60,953 nucleotides of DNA. Origin: Solobacterium sp. (GTDB taxonomy: Bacteria > Bacillota_I > Bacilli_A > Erysipelotrichales > Erysipelotrichaceae). Position 1 is the stretch's first letter. The number at the start of each line of letters is the position of its first letter. The notes beneath the pieces were generated by a model that had not been told where the DNA came from, did no database searches, and was given only the letters and a program-made list of their open reading frames with translations. The stretch spans positions 1 through 60,953 of the forward strand of contig JAILCN010000012.1 of the NCBI GenBank assembly GCA_024680365.1. Reading direction: 5' to 3'. This document shows positions 32,246-40,820 of this stretch, one piece after another. The position numbers were made by a program, and so were the translations under genes.

Positions 32246-35200
32246 CTAGTCCGCAGGATCGGTACCGTACCAGCCGATGCCTTCATCCCGCCAGCCATAG
32301 CCGATCAGGGCATCCCGCTCTGCAGCTTTCCTGGTGAAGTGATGGTTGTTGGCATAGGCGTTGGGATTGTAGACTCTGTACAGAGGAACAGTCAGGTCAT
32401 CATCGCTGAACCATCCAATGCCTTCATACGTCCATCCGAAGCCGACCAGCGCGTCCTTTTCCCTGGGATTCGTTGTGTAATGATGCTCGCCGCCTTCCGC
32501 GTTGTACAGTCTGTAGACAGGTGTTTCAGACTCTGCCGGCGCGTACCAGCCGATGCCTTCATTGCTCCATCCATAGGAGACCAGGGCATCTTTTTCTTTT
32601 TCCTTTGCGGTGAAGAAATGCTCGCCGCTGTTGGGGTTGTACAGTCTGTACATTCTGATCCCGTCCGGATTGGAATGGGTCAGTGACGGGATCTTCTGTC
32701 CGTAGATCTCATCCAGAGGAATGACGGACCGGATGCGGTTGGGTTCGACCGTATCAGAGTCATAGTCTTCTCCTTCAAAGAGGACATAGATCGTCGCGTT
32801 CTTGCAGCCTTCCCTGACATACATGCCTTCCTTGCTGACAGCAGCGCCTTCGCATGTTTCACCGCCTTTGAGACTGAACTTTTCACGGGATATTTCAACG
32901 CCGCGTTCCTCGTCACGGACAAGGACTTCAAAGGTCTTGTCTGTATATCCGTAGTTTGTGACCTTGTAGCTGAGCTCTTCCTGCAGGTTTTCGAAGAGAT
33001 GATCTACAGAGGCTTCCAGATGACCGCCCGGGATCGTGAGATTCCAGACGCTTTCGATCGCGCCGGATTCACGGGAAGTCGCTTCCAGATGGAAGGTGAG
33101 CGGCTCGCTTCCCGGATCTTTCGGGATCGGGATCAGAGCTGTCACTTTCTTCGTTTCACCCGGGAGAATGGTCTCCTGCAGGGTGCCTACCACTTTGTCA
33201 TTGCAGATAATATCTGCGTGGTTCAGTTCATAGATGCCGGTGTTTTCCAGCGCCACGGTGATCTCGGCATCGGAATCCGGAACAATGGAATCCACGTCAG
33301 GCGCGTAGGCATCCGCGATCCTGATATGGCTGTTTGCTTTTCTTGCCTTGATATACAGGTCTGCCTTTGTGTCGGTAAACCGCAGATCACTTCCTGTCAT
33401 GCTCAGCATCGGAATATTCTGGAACGCTCCTTCCAGCTTATTCTCCTCACCAAAGTAGTTGGATGCGACCGTTCTGGATTCATCGAAGTTGGAAATATAA
33501 TTCTGTACGCTGTAAACGACGATCGGTTCATTTTCTTCCGTAAATTCGATCGAGATATGATCGACCAGGGCGTGGGAATCAATATCGGTCAGCGGGATTT
33601 TGGACCAGGTGGTACCGCCGTTGCGGCTGAGGATCGCGAATGCGTTTTCTTCGTTGTTGGAAGCGCCTCTGCCGACTAACATGACGGTCTTGCTGCCGAA
33701 CTTGCCGTAGAGCTCATAGTCAGCGGAAGGGATGACCAGGTCATCCGGCGTGAGCGCGGTCGAGTTCATGCTTTCATTCATCGTATACAGTTTTCCATTC
33801 AGGAAGTAGGAGAACACCCGGTAGTTATAGCCGGAATAGCCAAACTTTCCGCTTCCGGCATTTTCCTGCTCCCAGACCTTCTGCCTGTTCTGCCACAGAC
33901 TGACAATTTTCCTTCCGCAGGCATCTGTCATGGTGACGGCGATGGACTGGGCGCCTGCGAACCAGGCGCTGCGCACATCCGTGACCGCACCGTAGATCTC
34001 AAACTGCTTTTCGCTGTGCCACTGATTCTTGCTGTCCCGTACCGCAAGCCAGACTTCGTGGTTGCCGCCCAGGGCTGCCGGATCTTCGGTTGACGTCGTA
34101 AACCAGGTGACGACAGGATTTCCCTTGTCGTCTGTTCCCGGCCGGGCGCCGACCGCGCAGATGTCTTTTCCGGCATAATCTGTGAGAATGACTTTCTTAT
34201 ACCAGGAAGAACCGATCCAGAATTCAGAGAAGGCAACTTCCGTACGTTCAGCGACTTCAGTGAGCGTCATGTCTTCCGTGATCTCTTCTCTCGCATCACG
34301 CCAGACAAGATATGTTTTCTGATTGATGTCATCCCAGTAGGTCACCGGATCAAAGTCCGCGGTTCCGTCATCATCAATGACATACGGATCAGAAAGGAAA
34401 TCCTGGGTCAGATCCAGATAGCTGTTCATCAGAATGGAACGGTTTCCCGGTACGCGGCTGTTGTCGCTGCCGAGGAAGACGATATTCATCTGCGGTATGG
34501 CTTTGCCGCCGGTATTGACGATCTGTACATGAGAATCCGGATAAATATCTTCTGCCAGCAGGTGGGCAAAGTCCGGATCATCTTCCCACCCGTTGGCCTG
34601 CACAGGTTCTTCACTGAGCCCGCCGTGCCATATCATATCGCCTGATTTCAGCGTCTCTCCTTTCTGGTTTCCGTAATTATTTGCCAGCAGGTATTCACAG
34701 ATCTTGCAGCCGCTCTGATCCAGATTCACAGACGCGTTATTATTGGATTTCTTCAGGAAGTCGTGGCTTCCGGAGATCAGTGTGAACGTCAGGATGCTCT
34801 TGCCGAGAACCTTGACTTTGAAACCCATCTCACCGGCAAGGACCAGAGAACTGACTTCCTGCTTCGGAAGGAATTCAAAGTTGATGCCGAGCGATCCGGC
34901 ACCGTAAATGCCGACCGAGGCAAGAGAATACAGGCCGATTCCGCCGAACGCTTCAAGCGCACCGACAGCGCCGAGCAGGATCCGCTCGAACATGAAGTCA
35001 CGTTTGCTTTCCGCTTCGTTGTAGATCATGCTGAAGTCAAACGCGCCGGAAGCACCAACCGTGACGATGACATCCCATGTAAAGGCTACATACTGTCCGC
35101 CGGTCGCCCATCCCGTTCCGACATAGATCTGCACCTTGCCCTGGCACGGCTGACGCGGATTGACATTGGCTTCTGCCCAGCCGGAGATGCTGAACAGCAG

Positions 35201-35896
35201 TCCGACGTTCTTCGTCGGGCTCTTCCAGCCTTTTTCCTCCAGGACAGCGTCGCGCACTTTTTCAAAATTATCAGTGCCGGGATATTTTCCCACTGCGGCA
35301 TCCGCCCAGAAATCAGCGTCCTTATAATTCATTCCAAGACCAAGCACGACACGTCCGTCGCCGTATCTTTTTACGGTGAGAGGAATGACAAAAGGCAGGA
35401 AGCTGAATTTGCAGCCGGGCAGCTTGCTGCTGAGGTCAATGACGATGCCCGATCCGAATTCAGAATATACACCGTCCGGGAAGCTCTTCTGCGCTTCACC
35501 GGTATTGATCCGGAAGTTGAGGATGACAGTATTCTGCTGTCCGCCGTTGTCCTTGACATCAAGATACAGCGGATAGCCGACTTTCACATCGGTCGGATCA
35601 AAGGAGAGCATGGGAACGTTCTGACTGGAGGCGATCCGTATCGTATTGTTTCCGTCATACTGGATGAGAGTATATGTTTTGATTGCGTCGCCTCCCTTTG
35701 TTTCAATGCTCAGAATGACCTTTTCAGCTGTTCCGCCGTCGATCTCCATGACTTTGCGCATCACGTCTACGGTGTCACCTAAAAAAGTCGCGGTAACGCC
35801 GGCGATCCGCAGTGTTCCGGCAGCGTTCACTGTCTGAACCGGCAGAAGAAGCAGAGAAAGCAAAATGGCTAAAAGCATCTGGATGAGTTTCTTCAT
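32246..35896 (-). CDS. Large secreted protein with three C-terminal DUF5648-type repeats
   Basis: 1216 residues, start at 35896 with AGGAGG eight bases upstream. A Sec signal peptide (MKKLIQMLLAILLSLLLLP, cleavage near QTVNA-AG) is followed by a ~1000-residue region that I cannot assign, with beta-propeller-like and Ig-like stretches (VTYWDDINQKTYLVWRDARE; NGGTTWSKIPLTDID). The end carries three ~43-residue repeats of the form YRLYNPNSGEHFFT...KDALVSYGW...EGIGWY, seen in cell-wall-associated and hydrolytic exoproteins. No LPXTG motif, so it is probably released or bound non-covalently. Confidence 0.85.
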   Translation of the reverse strand: MKKLIQMLLAILLSLLLLPVQTVNAAGTLRIAGVTATFLGDTVDVMRKVMEIDGGTAEKVILSIETKGGDAIKTYTLIQYDGNNTIRIASSQNVPMLSFDPTDVKVGYPLYLDVKDNGGQQNTVILNFRINTGEAQKSFPDGVYSEFGSGIVIDLSSKLPGCKFSFLPFVIPLTVKRYGDGRVVLGLGMNYKDADFWADAAVGKYPGTDNFEKVRDAVLEEKGWKSPTKNVGLLFSISGWAEANVNPRQPCQGKVQIYVGTGWATGGQYVAFTWDVIVTVGASGAFDFSMIYNEAESKRDFMFERILLGAVGALEAFGGIGLYSLASVGIYGAGSLGINFEFLPKQEVSSLVLAGEMGFKVKVLGKSILTFTLISGSHDFLKKSNNNASVNLDQSGCKICEYLLANNYGNQKGETLKSGDMIWHGGLSEEPVQANGWEDDPDFAHLLAEDIYPDSHVQIVNTGGKAIPQMNIVFLGSDNSRVPGNRSILMNSYLDLTQDFLSDPYVIDDDGTADFDPVTYWDDINQKTYLVWRDAREEITEDMTLTEVAERTEVAFSEFWIGSSWYKKVILTDYAGKDICAVGARPGTDDKGNPVVTWFTTSTEDPAALGGNHEVWLAVRDSKNQWHSEKQFEIYGAVTDVRSAWFAGAQSIAVTMTDACGRKIVSLWQNRQKVWEQENAGSGKFGYSGYNYRVFSYFLNGKLYTMNESMNSTALTPDDLVIPSADYELYGKFGSKTVMLVGRGASNNEENAFAILSRNGGTTWSKIPLTDIDSHALVDHISIEFTEENEPIVVYSVQNYISNFDESRTVASNYFGEENKLEGAFQNIPMLSMTGSDLRFTDTKADLYIKARKANSHIRIADAYAPDVDSIVPDSDAEITVALENTGIYELNHADIICNDKVVGTLQETILPGETKKVTALIPIPKDPGSEPLTFHLEATSRESGAIESVWNLTIPGGHLEASVDHLFENLQEELSYKVTNYGYTDKTFEVLVRDEERGVEISREKFSLKGGETCEGAAVSKEGMYVREGCKNATIYVLFEGEDYDSDTVEPNRIRSVIPLDEIYGQKIPSLTHSNPDGIRMYRLYNPNSGEHFFTAKEKEKDALVSYGWSNEGIGWYAPAESETPVYRLYNAEGGEHHYTTNPREKDALVGFGWTYEGIGWFSDDDLTVPLYRVYNPNAYANNHHFTRKAAERDALIGYGWRDEGIGWYGTDPAD

Positions 35897-36064
35897 GAGA
35901 TGATCCTCCTGCATATGATATGAATCAGGTTATTTTTATAATGTTAACACAGTTTTCATGCATGGGTGGATGTCACATTTGTGAATCTGTAAAACTGATG
36001 CCGGGAAGGCTGAAAATCAGGATGCGGAGGCAGTATCATAATTCCCTTTTTTCTGCCGTTGTTG

Positions 36065-36070
36065 TATACT
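36065..36070 (+). promoter_or_regulatory. -10 (TATACT) close to the ABC exporter start
   Basis: TATACT ends 11 bases before the ATG at 36082 and there is no clear ribosome site, so the transcript would have almost no leader. No good -35 is visible. Confidence 0.4.
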
Positions 36071-36081
36071 TATCGGGCACT

Positions 36082-37905
36082 ATGAAAAAGAACAGAAAGT
36101 TCACATCACACGCCGAGATGGTGTTCTATTTCCTGAAGGGATCGAAGCTGTATTTTATGGCTGCGGTCATTTTCGCTGCGTGTCTTTCCCTGCTTGATCT
36201 GATCAATCCGAAGATCATCGGGTTTGCGGTGGACAGTCTGCTTTCCGATAAGCCCTCCGCGCTTCCGGCAGTTGTCAATGGATGGATCGACAGGATCGGC
36301 GGCATGGCGATGCTGAAGGAGAACCTGTGGATCGTCGCGCTTGTCATCGTTGTCGTTGCGCTGCTGACGGCACTGTGCAGATTCTCGTTCCGGACGCTGA
36401 ACGCGAAAGGCGCGGAGACATTCGTGCAGACCATGCGCAACGAGCTGTTTGAGCATATCATGCATCTGCCGTTCAAATGGCACAGTGAAAACCGGACCGG
36501 CGATATTATCCAGCGCTGCACCAGCGACGTGGAACAGATCAAGATGTTCGTTTCCGAGCAGCTGACAAGCCTGTTCCGGGTAGTCGTGCTGATCGTGCTT
36601 TCGGTCGTGTTCATGCTGAATATCAGCGTGAAGCTGACGATCGTTTCCGCTGTGTTCATTCCTCTGATCATCGGCTACAGCTTCTATTTCCATAAGAAGA
36701 TCGGCGGCCAGTTCAGGATCGTGGATGAGGAAGAAGGAAAGCTTTCCTCCATTGCTCAGGAAAACCTGACCGGTGTACGCGTCGTCCGGGCTTTCGGACG
36801 TGAGTCCTATGAACGCAGCCGTTTTGAAAAACAGAATCACTTCTATACCAATATGTGGATCCGTCTGATGCAGCTGATGGCGGCATTCTGGTCTGTCGGC
36901 GACCTGTTCTCCTACGGACAGGTGATCGCGGTCATGATCTATGGCGTCGTGCTGTGCGTCAGCGGTGAGATCACTGCCGGCGACTACATCGCCTTCGTGC
37001 AGTACAACAACATGATCCGCTGGCCGATCCGCATGCTTGGCCGTGTCATTTCCAACCTGTCCAAGGCAGGCATTTCCATTGAACGTCTGATGTACATCAT
37101 GAACAGCGAGATGGAAGAAGACAGTGAAAACGCGCTGACGCCTGATCTGCATCAGGACATTACGTTTGATCATGTTTCCTATACCTATGACAACGGTACG
37201 CACGAGATCCTGCGGGATATCTCCTTTACCGTCAGAGCCGGCTCAACGGTCGGCATATTAGGCGGCACAGGATCGGGCAAATCCACGCTGATGTATCTGC
37301 TCGACAAACTGTATGAACTGCCGGAAGGAAGCGGCAGGATCCTGATCGGCGATACCGATCTCAGAGACATCCGTTCTTCCTGGCTGCGGCAGAATATCGG
37401 CATGGTGCTGCAGGAACCGTATCTGTTCTCACGTTCCCTGTATGAGAACATCCGCATTGCCGACCGGGAGAAGACGATGGCTGATGTCAAGGCAGCAGCC
37501 CGCATCGCTTCCCTGGAAGAAGCCATCGACCATTTCAAGGAAGGCTACGAGACATTTGTCGGTGAACGAGGCGTGACGCTGTCCGGCGGTCAGAAACAGA
37601 GGACTGCTATTGCCCAGATGCTGATCCGGAAGCCTCCGATCATGATCTTTGACGATTCACTCTCTGCGGTTGACGCGGAGACAGATGCGAAGATCCGCGC
37701 TGCCCTGAAAGAAAATGTTTCCGAAAGCACAGTGATCCTGATCGGCCACCGCATCACGACGCTGATGAACGCGGATCAGATCCTTGTCATGGACAAAGGA
37801 AAGATCAAGGAAAGAGGAACGCACGACGAACTTCTGAAACAGAACGGCATCTACCGGAAGATCTATGACCTGCAGATGCAGCAGAGCGAGGAGGGGACAG
37901 TATGA
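36082..37905 (+). CDS. ABC exporter half-transporter (degenerate ATP site subunit)
   Basis: Type IV ABC exporter with six membrane helices in the first ~320 residues (FLKGSKLYFMAAVIFAACLS; LPFKWHSENRTGDIIQRCTS) and an ATPase domain with Walker A GGTGSGKST, signature LSGGQKQR and Walker B IMIFDDSLSAVD. The catalytic glutamate after Walker B is aspartate, so its own Walker site is degenerate, as in heterodimeric multidrug exporters. The open frame extends to 35920 but MKKNRKFTSH at 36082 is the better start. It overlaps the partner gene by four bases. 607 residues. Confidence 0.92.
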   Translation: MKKNRKFTSHAEMVFYFLKGSKLYFMAAVIFAACLSLLDLINPKIIGFAVDSLLSDKPSALPAVVNGWIDRIGGMAMLKENLWIVALVIVVVALLTALCRFSFRTLNAKGAETFVQTMRNELFEHIMHLPFKWHSENRTGDIIQRCTSDVEQIKMFVSEQLTSLFRVVVLIVLSVVFMLNISVKLTIVSAVFIPLIIGYSFYFHKKIGGQFRIVDEEEGKLSSIAQENLTGVRVVRAFGRESYERSRFEKQNHFYTNMWIRLMQLMAAFWSVGDLFSYGQVIAVMIYGVVLCVSGEITAGDYIAFVQYNNMIRWPIRMLGRVISNLSKAGISIERLMYIMNSEMEEDSENALTPDLHQDITFDHVSYTYDNGTHEILRDISFTVRAGSTVGILGGTGSGKSTLMYLLDKLYELPEGSGRILIGDTDLRDIRSSWLRQNIGMVLQEPYLFSRSLYENIRIADREKTMADVKAAARIASLEEAIDHFKEGYETFVGERGVTLSGGQKQRTAIAQMLIRKPPIMIFDDSLSAVDAETDAKIRAALKENVSESTVILIGHRITTLMNADQILVMDKGKIKERGTHDELLKQNGIYRKIYDLQMQQSEEGTV

Positions 37906-39722
37906 GTGAAAACAAAGATACCAATGTCAGACTCCCGTTCTTCGGCATTCCCAAGGTCCTTCCGTTCATCAAGCCATATAAAAAACGCGTGATCGCCATG
38001 GTCATCATGGGCATCATCGCGTCGCTGATCGATTCGATCTTCCCGCTCTTCAACAAATACGCGATCGACCACTTTATCGGAGAACAGACGCTGGATACAG
38101 TCGTTCCGTTTATTCTCCTGTTCTTCGCGATCCTGATCTTCTATGTCGTGATCAACTACATCAGTGTCTACTGGTGCGGCATGACGGAAATGGACGTCGA
38201 CAGAGATCTGCGAGATGCTTCCTTCAACCATCTGCAGACACTGTCATTCGCGTATTTCAACCAGAACAACGTCGGCTATATTCATGCCCGCGTGATGAGC
38301 GACACCGGCAAGATCGGCGAACTGGTCGCCTGGCGCATGATGGACGTGATCTGGAACGGATCCTATATCCTGTTCATGCTGGCGGTCATGCTGAGCGTCA
38401 ATCTGAAGCTGGCGCTGTATGTCATCGCGCTGGTGCCGGCGGCAGTCATCCTGATCACCTATTTCCAGAAGCATCTGGTCACGCTGAACCGTCGGATCCG
38501 TGAGATCAACAGCAAGATCACTTCCAATTTCAACGAAGGCATTACCGGCGCCCGCAGCATCAAGACGCTGGTCATCGAAGATACGATCAACGAAGACTTC
38601 CGCAGGGATACGGCAGACATGCACAGAACCTCCGTGCGGGCTGTCCGCTATTCCGCAGTCTTCTCGGCAACAGTCACGATGATGGGCTCGCTTGCCCTGG
38701 CTGTCGTCCTCTGGCAGGGCGGCATGCTGACAAGAGAAGGCGTCATCCTGATCGGTACGCTGTCGGTATTCATGAACTATGCCATCAATATGATGGAACC
38801 GATCCAGATGATCATTGAAACGATCGCGGCTCTGATTGCGATCCAGGTCAACATCGAACGCTTCACGAAGCTGCTCGCGACAGAATCAGATGTTGCGGAT
38901 TCGAAAGAAGTTATTGAAAAGTACGGCGACACGTTCAACCCGAAGAAAGAAAACTGGGAGCCTCTGGAAGGAGACGTTGAGTTCCGTGATGTCAGCTTCC
39001 GCTATCCGGACGGCAATGAAATGGTCCTGGAGCACTTTGATCTCAAAGTTCCGCAGGGCACCAACGTCGCGATCGTCGGTGAGACCGGTGCCGGCAAGAG
39101 CACCCTGGCCAATCTGGTCTGCCGGTTCTTTGAACCGACGGAAGGTCAGGTGCTGATCGATGGCCGCGATGCCCGCGAACGTTCCCAGCTCTGGCTGCAT
39201 TCCAATATCGGCTATGTCCTGCAGACACCGCATCTGTTCTCCGGAACGGTCCGCGACAATCTGCGCTACGGCAAGCCGGACGCAACAGACGAAGAGATCC
39301 TGGCAGCTCTGAAACTGGTATCTGCCGAGTTTGTCCTGGAAAAGATGGACAAGGGACTCGACAGTGAAGTCGGCGAAGGCGGCGACCTGCTTTCCACCGG
39401 TGAAAAACAGCTTCTTTCCTTTGCCCGCGCGATCCTGGCAGATCCCCGCATCCTGGTGCTGGATGAAGCCACTGCTTCCATCGATACCCTGACAGAAAAG
39501 GCGATCCAGGAAGCGATCCAGACCGTCATCAAAGGAAGAACTTCGTTTGTGATCGCGCACCGTCTGTCTACCATTGTGGATTCCGACGTGATCCTCGTTG
39601 TCCGGGACGGCAAGATCATCGAGCGCGGAAAGCACAGAGAGCTGATGCGCAGAAAAGGATACTACTACGAGCTGTATACAAGACAGTACGAAGAAATGGT
39701 CGTCAACGCCCTGAGCGCATGA
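37902..39722 (+). CDS. ABC exporter half-transporter (catalytic subunit)
   Basis: Partner of the preceding gene. Six membrane helices, then an ATPase domain with Walker A GETGAGKST, Walker B ILVLDEATASID with an intact catalytic glutamate, and H-loop VIAHRLST. Its signature is LSTGEKQ rather than LSGGQ. Together the two chains give one full and one degenerate ATP site, the rule in BmrCD/TmrAB-type exporters of drugs, peptides or lipids. GAGGAGG precedes the ATG. The stop is followed only by the antisense-oriented small RNA gene. 606 residues. Confidence 0.95.
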   Translation: MSENKDTNVRLPFFGIPKVLPFIKPYKKRVIAMVIMGIIASLIDSIFPLFNKYAIDHFIGEQTLDTVVPFILLFFAILIFYVVINYISVYWCGMTEMDVDRDLRDASFNHLQTLSFAYFNQNNVGYIHARVMSDTGKIGELVAWRMMDVIWNGSYILFMLAVMLSVNLKLALYVIALVPAAVILITYFQKHLVTLNRRIREINSKITSNFNEGITGARSIKTLVIEDTINEDFRRDTADMHRTSVRAVRYSAVFSATVTMMGSLALAVVLWQGGMLTREGVILIGTLSVFMNYAINMMEPIQMIIETIAALIAIQVNIERFTKLLATESDVADSKEVIEKYGDTFNPKKENWEPLEGDVEFRDVSFRYPDGNEMVLEHFDLKVPQGTNVAIVGETGAGKSTLANLVCRFFEPTEGQVLIDGRDARERSQLWLHSNIGYVLQTPHLFSGTVRDNLRYGKPDATDEEILAALKLVSAEFVLEKMDKGLDSEVGEGGDLLSTGEKQLLSFARAILADPRILVLDEATASIDTLTEKAIQEAIQTVIKGRTSFVIAHRLSTIVDSDVILVVRDGKIIERGKHRELMRRKGYYYELYTRQYEEMVVNALSA

Positions 39723-39727
39723 TGTAA

Positions 39728-39862
39728 AAAAAAGAATGGACCGAGGGGGAACCGCGGCCCATTTCAGTGTCGAACGGGGAACTGTTCAGACACCATGCAT
39801 GCCAAGGATACAACGGGGAAAGATCCCTGCCATGCTCAGATGTCATAATTTGCTTATGACAG
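39728..39862 (-). ncRNA. Novel small RNA with three UUCCCC loops
   Basis: About 135 nt, minus strand, from a promoter at 39868-39895 to a terminator with eight T. Four hairpins in order: an 8-bp 5' hairpin TGTCATAA / TTATGACA (39841-39861); GCATGGCAGGGAT / ATCCTTGGCATGC with loop CTTTCCCCGTTGT (39797-39835); GTGTC-GAAC / GTTC-GACAC with loop AGTTCCCC (39767-39793); and the terminator AATGGGCCG / CGGTCCATT with loop CGGTTCCCCCT (39735-39763). Three loops thus show the same C-rich motif, complementary to Shine-Dalgarno sequences. The design resembles Listeria LhrC and other UCCC-type sRNAs. No coding frame fits. Confidence 0.8.
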
Positions 39863-39867
39863 CATAA

Positions 39868-39895
39868 ATTATACACGTTCAAACCTAATATGCAA
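39868..39895 (-). promoter_or_regulatory. Promoter of the small RNA
   Basis: Minus strand TTGCAT (complement 39890-39895), 16-bp spacer and perfect TATAAT (complement 39868-39873). Start of transcription falls at the base of the first hairpin. The remaining 150 bases up to the sortase gene are AT-rich and I see nothing else in them apart from a TATAAT at 40022 that probably serves sortase. Confidence 0.7.
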
Positions 39896-40049
39896 TATGT
39901 AGAAATCTGAATTTTTCTTTAAATAATCAAAGAAAAATAAAAAACTGCAAAACATGGATAAATCGCATATTTCAGAAATCTTAAGATGCTTGTTCTTGCG
40001 GCAGAAGATGAAGCAGGATAGTATAATACACGTATAAAAAGGTAAACAG

Positions 40050-40820
40050 ATGGCAAAGAGAAGATTAAAGAAAAAAGTAAAGCAGCGTCTCATCACACTG
40101 CTGCTGGATATTGTTATGGTCATCGCGCTGTGTACAGCGGGATATTCGGGATACAAGATCTACGCGAGCATGCAGGAAGATAAAGAAAGCCAGGAAAGCT
40201 ATGACGAGATCCGCACTGCGGTGCATGAAGATACCGTCGGCGAAAGCATGACGACGGTCTCGATCGACTGGAATTATCTGCGTTCGGTCAACGAGGATAT
40301 CGCCGGCTGGATCCGCCTGGATGATTCCGTGGTCGATTATCCGTTTGTCTATTCACCGAACAACAAGTATTATCTGCGCCGTCTGATGAACGGCAAATAC
40401 AACCGCAACGGAACGATCTTCGTCGATTACCGCAACCAGCGCAATTTCACTGACCGGGTGACAGTCCTCTATGGTCACCATATGCACAGCGGCGCAATGT
40501 TTGCGGATATCGAGAAATACAAAGAAGCGGGATTCTACGAGACCCATAAGGTCATTCAGATCTTCACACCGGACGGAAAGTATGAAATGCTGCCGGCAGC
40601 GGGTTATGTGACCACAGGCACATCCAGCTACATCCGGCTGACTTTCTCGGACGATGAGGACTATATGGGCTATATCAATAAGTTCTATGAAAAATCACTG
40701 TTCCAGAGCGAAGTGACCATCGGACCTCAAGACCGCATCATCCTGATCTCAACATGCTCCTATGAAGTTGACGACGGCAGATTTGCTCTGATCGGAAAGC
40801 TGGTGCCTGTCAATGACTAG
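40050..40820 (+). CDS. srtB: Class B sortase
   Basis: Membrane-anchored transpeptidase that attaches proteins to the wall or builds pili. One N-terminal membrane helix (about residues 13-33) after a Lys/Arg-rich start, then the sortase barrel: DIAGWIRLDDSVVDYPFVYS, catalytic His in TVLYGHHMHSG, catalytic Cys in ISTCSYE and Arg in DGRFALIGKL. These match class B. AAGG precedes the ATG. It overlaps the LCP gene by eight bases. No LPXTG-type substrate is encoded in the window. 256 residues. Confidence 0.93.
   Translation: MAKRRLKKKVKQRLITLLLDIVMVIALCTAGYSGYKIYASMQEDKESQESYDEIRTAVHEDTVGESMTTVSIDWNYLRSVNEDIAGWIRLDDSVVDYPFVYSPNNKYYLRRLMNGKYNRNGTIFVDYRNQRNFTDRVTVLYGHHMHSGAMFADIEKYKEAGFYETHKVIQIFTPDGKYEMLPAAGYVTTGTSSYIRLTFSDDEDYMGYINKFYEKSLFQSEVTIGPQDRIILISTCSYEVDDGRFALIGKLVPVND

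Noticed and set aside
32250-32670. Tandem DNA repeat at the end of the secreted-protein gene
   Set aside because: The three units are similar as protein but clearly diverged as DNA, so this is an old domain repeat, not a DNA repeat.
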